Shown one piece after another: positions 30,801 to 33,300 of a stretch of DNA of 33,300 nt. Both the position numbers and the translations under genes were made by a program. Source of the DNA: Christensenella sp964592155. GTDB taxonomy: Bacteria; Bacillota; Clostridia; Christensenellales; Christensenellaceae. Location of the stretch: assembly GCA_964592155.1 (NCBI GenBank), contig CAZQDA010000022.1, forward strand, positions 1 through 33,300. The letters are read 5' to 3'. Position 1 is the stretch's first letter, and every line of letters starts with the position of its first letter. The notes beneath the pieces were generated by a model. That model searched no databases. It had not been told where the DNA came from and saw nothing but the letters and a program-made list of their open reading frames with translations.

Positions 30801-33071
30801 TCAGCCCATTGGCGGAGCGCCACCCGGCATTTGTCCTCCGCCACCTTGCATTCCGCCGCCCGGCATATTGCCGCCCGGGAATGTCATTGTCTCAGAAGAA
30901 TCGCCGGAGGTGGACTTCGTATAAATAATCTGTTCGCCCTCGGAAAGACCGGATATGATCTCCACATTGGTTCCGTCGGAAAGCCCTGTCTGCACTGTGC
31001 GGCGTTCTCCCTGCATTCCGTCCCCGCCGGTTGAGCCATCCGCAACGAATACAAATTGTTCGCCGCCCGTCTCTTGCAAAGCGTCAAGCGGGATCAGCAG
31101 AACATTTTCGCTGGTGGCGATGGAAATGGTGGCGTTCGCGTTCATTCCTGTTTTCATGCCGGAATCCGCGCTGTCTGTCAGCGTAATTGTAACGGGGTAG
31201 GTGGTCACGCCGGATTGCACATTGCCTGAGTCTGAGATTTTGGTCACTGTGCCCTCAAATGTTTGATCGGGAAGGGCATCCAGCACAACGGTTGCCGTTT
31301 GTCCGGACTGCACGCTCAGGATATCGAGCTCGTCGATATTCACGGTAAGCGTATCCGCGCTGCCTGTCTGGAGTGTGAAAACGGTAGACAAAAGGGATGC
31401 GCTGTCTTCCGATCCGGAGGCGGTGGAAACGGACGTTGCGCTAACCGTTGCCGATGATCCGGAGGACACTCCCGCAGAGCTGCCGGAAAAGCCGGAGGAG
31501 CCGCCGCTTGCGGCGTAACCGGATGGCGTTTGCGCCTGTGCGGTATTGTTTTCAGAGGAAGCCTCGCCCGATGGCTGATTCTGTGCGCTGGAAACGGAGG
31601 TCGCAGGGAAAACCGCGTCAAATGTGAGGGAGTTGCCCTCGGCTTCTGCGCTGACAACCATATTTTGAACCTGTGCGCCGGCTACGCTTGGCTGAGCGTC
31701 CGCGGAGAAGCAATAACCCGCTTCTGCGGTCAGCGTTATTGTTGCGGTATAAACCGTACCGCCTGTAAATTTAGGATCAGCCGGATTCCATGTGATTTTT
31801 CCTGTATAGCCGCTTCCCGGCATAATTGTGGTTTGTGGCGTGTTTTCGGTTACCGGATTATTGACAAATAGCTCGATGGGTCCGCCAATCGGCTTTATAG
31901 CTGCGCTGTTATCAGAAAGCAGGGCGCCTCCGCTATTTTCCTCCGGACTGGTTGCGGAAAGCAGGACAACGGAATCTCCATCGTCACTTACCGAAGACAG
32001 GGGTGCAGACATTCTGGTTGCGGAGGAAGTCTGGGTTGCGGAGGAGGTTGCCGTGCCGGACGAATCCGCGGAGGAAGAAGAACCTGACGCGGACACAGCC
32101 GTTATGATGCCGGACGAATCCGCTGTGATGCTGTTTGTCTGGGCATAATGGAGCAAAAGGCGAAGCGCCCTCTCATATTCGCCGCGCTGCGCAAGCAGGG
32201 ATTCATATTCCGAAGAGGCGGCGGCTTCTGTCAGCGTCATTAATTTTGTGCTGGTGCTGATGCTTTCGTTCAAAGAAACATTTACACTGCTGATCACGCC
32301 GTTTTTACCCAGAACTTCAATTGGCGTGTTGATCTCGAGCGTTCCGCTGCCCAGCGCTGTGCCATCCTCAGCGGCGATGCTGACGCTCTCGCCATACGAA
32401 GGACCGTTATCTGTAAGCGTGACCGTGCAGGAGGAGGAAGACAACGCGGATACGGTACCCTCCACCGTGCTTGCGTCTGATAATGTCACCGCAACGGTGT
32501 CGCCATAGGAAAGGGAATCAGCAGACGAAGGCGCAAAGCTTACTTTCATTTTTCCGTCGATGGAAAGCGTCATAAGCGAACCGTTTTGAGAAATAATTGC
32601 TTGGGTTGTTTCGCCCTCCGCGGCAAAAATACGCTTTACACGCCCGCCCAGGGAAGATGTGATATAGTTTGGCTGGGTTTCGTCTTTTGCGCTGTCGATT
32701 TGCGAATCGATGGAATCAAGCTCATCCTGCATCGCGGAAATTGCGCTTTGCAAAGATGCGGCGTTAAGGGTCGCAAGCGTATCGCCCGCCGCAACCGTAT
32801 CGCCGGTTTCGACCTCCACAGAGTCTATCGTAACGTCTGCGGGAAGTTTTATGTCCGTCGTGCCGGTAGAGGATAGATTGCCGGAACCAACAACCGTGCT
32901 TTCGATGGTTCCTGTAGAAACCTCTGCTGTCATGCCCGTAGCATCCGCGGCTTTCGCGCCTGCGCGCATAAACTGCGGAAGCAAAAGAACGGCAAGCAGC
33001 ACAACCACAGCTGCCGCGGCGGAAATAATGATCCACTTTTTCTTTTTTGACTTTTGTTTTTTCTTACTCAT
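30801..33071 (-). CDS. Oversized MacA/YknX-like membrane fusion protein with inserted surface domain
   Basis: The protein has 756 residues, roughly twice the usual MacA/YknX length of about 370. There is a basic start, a membrane anchor (about 14-34), lipoyl-like strands (ADVTIDSVEVETGDTVAAGD) and a helical stretch. From about residue 330 to 560 there is an insertion. It is made of Ser/Ala/Thr-rich stretches and, at about 400-490, a beta-rich segment with GKITWNPADPKFTGGTVYTA, TITLTAEAGYCF and FDAVFPAT. That segment resembles repeats found in clostridial cell-surface proteins. The adaptor fold then resumes (LTVNIDELDILSVQSGQTAT through MKTGMNANATI, to EIISGLSEGEQII). The tail is Gly/Met/Pro-rich. 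It is the first gene of the MacAB-like operon. The ATG follows GGAGG by 5 nt. Confidence 0.9.
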   Translation of the reverse strand: MSKKKQKSKKKKWIIISAAAAVVVLLAVLLLPQFMRAGAKAADATGMTAEVSTGTIESTVVGSGNLSSTGTTDIKLPADVTIDSVEVETGDTVAAGDTLATLNAASLQSAISAMQDELDSIDSQIDSAKDETQPNYITSSLGGRVKRIFAAEGETTQAIISQNGSLMTLSIDGKMKVSFAPSSADSLSYGDTVAVTLSDASTVEGTVSALSSSSCTVTLTDNGPSYGESVSIAAEDGTALGSGTLEINTPIEVLGKNGVISSVNVSLNESISTSTKLMTLTEAAASSEYESLLAQRGEYERALRLLLHYAQTNSITADSSGIITAVSASGSSSSADSSGTATSSATQTSSATRMSAPLSSVSDDGDSVVLLSATSPEENSGGALLSDNSAAIKPIGGPIELFVNNPVTENTPQTTIMPGSGYTGKITWNPADPKFTGGTVYTATITLTAEAGYCFSADAQPSVAGAQVQNMVVSAEAEGNSLTFDAVFPATSVSSAQNQPSGEASSENNTAQAQTPSGYAASGGSSGFSGSSAGVSSGSSATVSATSVSTASGSEDSASLLSTVFTLQTGSADTLTVNIDELDILSVQSGQTATVVLDALPDQTFEGTVTKISDSGNVQSGVTTYPVTITLTDSADSGMKTGMNANATISIATSENVLLIPLDALQETGGEQFVFVADGSTGGDGMQGERRTVQTGLSDGTNVEIISGLSEGEQIIYTKSTSGDSSETMTFPGGNMPGGGMQGGGGQMPGGAPPMG

Positions 33072-33092
33072 GGAATCCTCCTGAAATCGTTT

Positions 33093-33116
33093 GAATCATT
33101 TAAAATAGCATGATTC
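33093..33116 (-). promoter_or_regulatory. Possible operator/promoter of the MacAB-like operon
   Basis: GAATCAT (33093-33099) and ATGATTC (33110-33116) form a 7-bp inverted repeat with a 10-bp spacer. Between them, on the minus strand, lies TGCTATTTT, an extended -10-like element 32 bp before the adaptor start. No good -35 was seen. A repressor site over the -10 is a reasonable guess. Confidence 0.35.
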
Positions 33117-33198
33117 CAGTATGGGCAGAGTTTGTGAAGGGCATATGAACATGGCGTGAAAGGCAGCTTAATATTATAAAGAAATCAGGTTTGACAGA

Positions 33199-33227
33199 TT
33201 GACTTTTGATGTTGCATATGCTATTAT
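33199..33227 (+). promoter_or_regulatory. Promoter of tRNA-Leu
   Basis: TTGACT (33199-33204), a 17-bp spacer and TATTAT (33222-33227) with a TGC extension make a strong promoter 19 bp before the tRNA. A second TTGACA lies at 33191. Confidence 0.75.
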
Positions 33228-33246
33228 TTTTGAGTCGGTAATTTGA

Positions 33247-33300
33247 GCCGAAGTGGTGGAACTGGCAGACGCGCTGGACTCAAAATCCTGTGGTAGCAAT
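33247..33300 (+). tRNA. tRNA-Leu (CAA anticodon), cut by the window end
   Basis: The first 54 nt are present: acceptor strand GCCGAAG, D-arm with AACTGGCAGAC, then the anticodon stem-loop with loop CTCAAAA (anticodon CAA at 33281-33283) and the start of the long variable arm (TGGTAGCAAT) typical of class II leucine tRNA. The anticodon stem pairs CTGGA with TCCTG, leaving one U-U mismatch (33275/33289). The T-arm and 3' end lie beyond the window. Confidence 0.92.

Noticed and set aside
1..33300. CRISPR array, insertion sequence, prophage, toxin-antitoxin or defence system
   Set aside because: No spaced repeats, transposase, integrase, phage gene or recognised defence gene was seen; every sizeable stretch is explained by the genes listed.

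Overview
The window reads as a chromosome segment of an anaerobic Gram-positive member of the Firmicutes, class Clostridia. The signs are a ylmE/sepF/divIVA/lspA/rluD-to-pyr gene order like that of Bacillus and Clostridia, a PyrR attenuator, an electron-transfer-type dihydroorotate dehydrogenase (PyrK/PyrDB), a partner-switching sigma factor module, a class B-like sortase, GGAGG ribosome sites and U-tract terminators. A Christensenellales-like genome is possible, but this is a guess. One 100-N scaffold gap lies in the alcohol dehydrogenase gene, so the source is a draft or metagenome assembly.

Layout. 1-147: a candidate structured RNA. 196-1525: a small membrane protein and TlyA. 1575-2792 (minus): an AI-2E family exporter. 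3184-4518: glutamate dehydrogenase with its own promoter and terminator. 4670-6666: a partner-switching module made of an RsbV-like antagonist, a degenerate RsbW-like protein, a SigB/SigF-type sigma factor and a second, catalytically intact RsbW-like ATPase. 6743-11348: a cell-division and envelope cluster (HlyD-like protein, YggS, SepF, DivIVA, LspA, RluD family). 11356-19105: a pyrimidine operon with promoter and PyrR attenuator, then pyrR, uraA, pyrC, pyrF, carA, pyrK, pyrD, pyrE; carB and pyrB are missing from it. 19174-20487 (minus): iron-type alcohol dehydrogenase, carrying the gap.

20766-24238: a heterodimeric ABC exporter with one degenerate and one canonical ATP site. 24409-26110: a sortase and, next to it, a secreted protein ending in an SPKTS-type sorting signal. 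26177-27775 (minus): an ABC-F protein whose second composite ATP site looks dead. 27876-28925: an FkbM-type methyltransferase. 28940-33071 (minus): a MacAB-like operon (adaptor, ATPase, permease) whose adaptor carries a large Ser-rich insertion with a surface-protein-like beta domain. 33247-end: the first part of tRNA-Leu(CAA) with a strong promoter.

Most genes are ordinary. The items most worth a second look are the structured RNA at the left edge, the split RsbW functions around the sigma factor, the enlarged adaptor, the coordinated decay of one ABC-F site, the sortase/substrate pair and the carB/pyrB-less pyr operon. No CRISPR array, insertion sequence, prophage or clear foreign island was seen.
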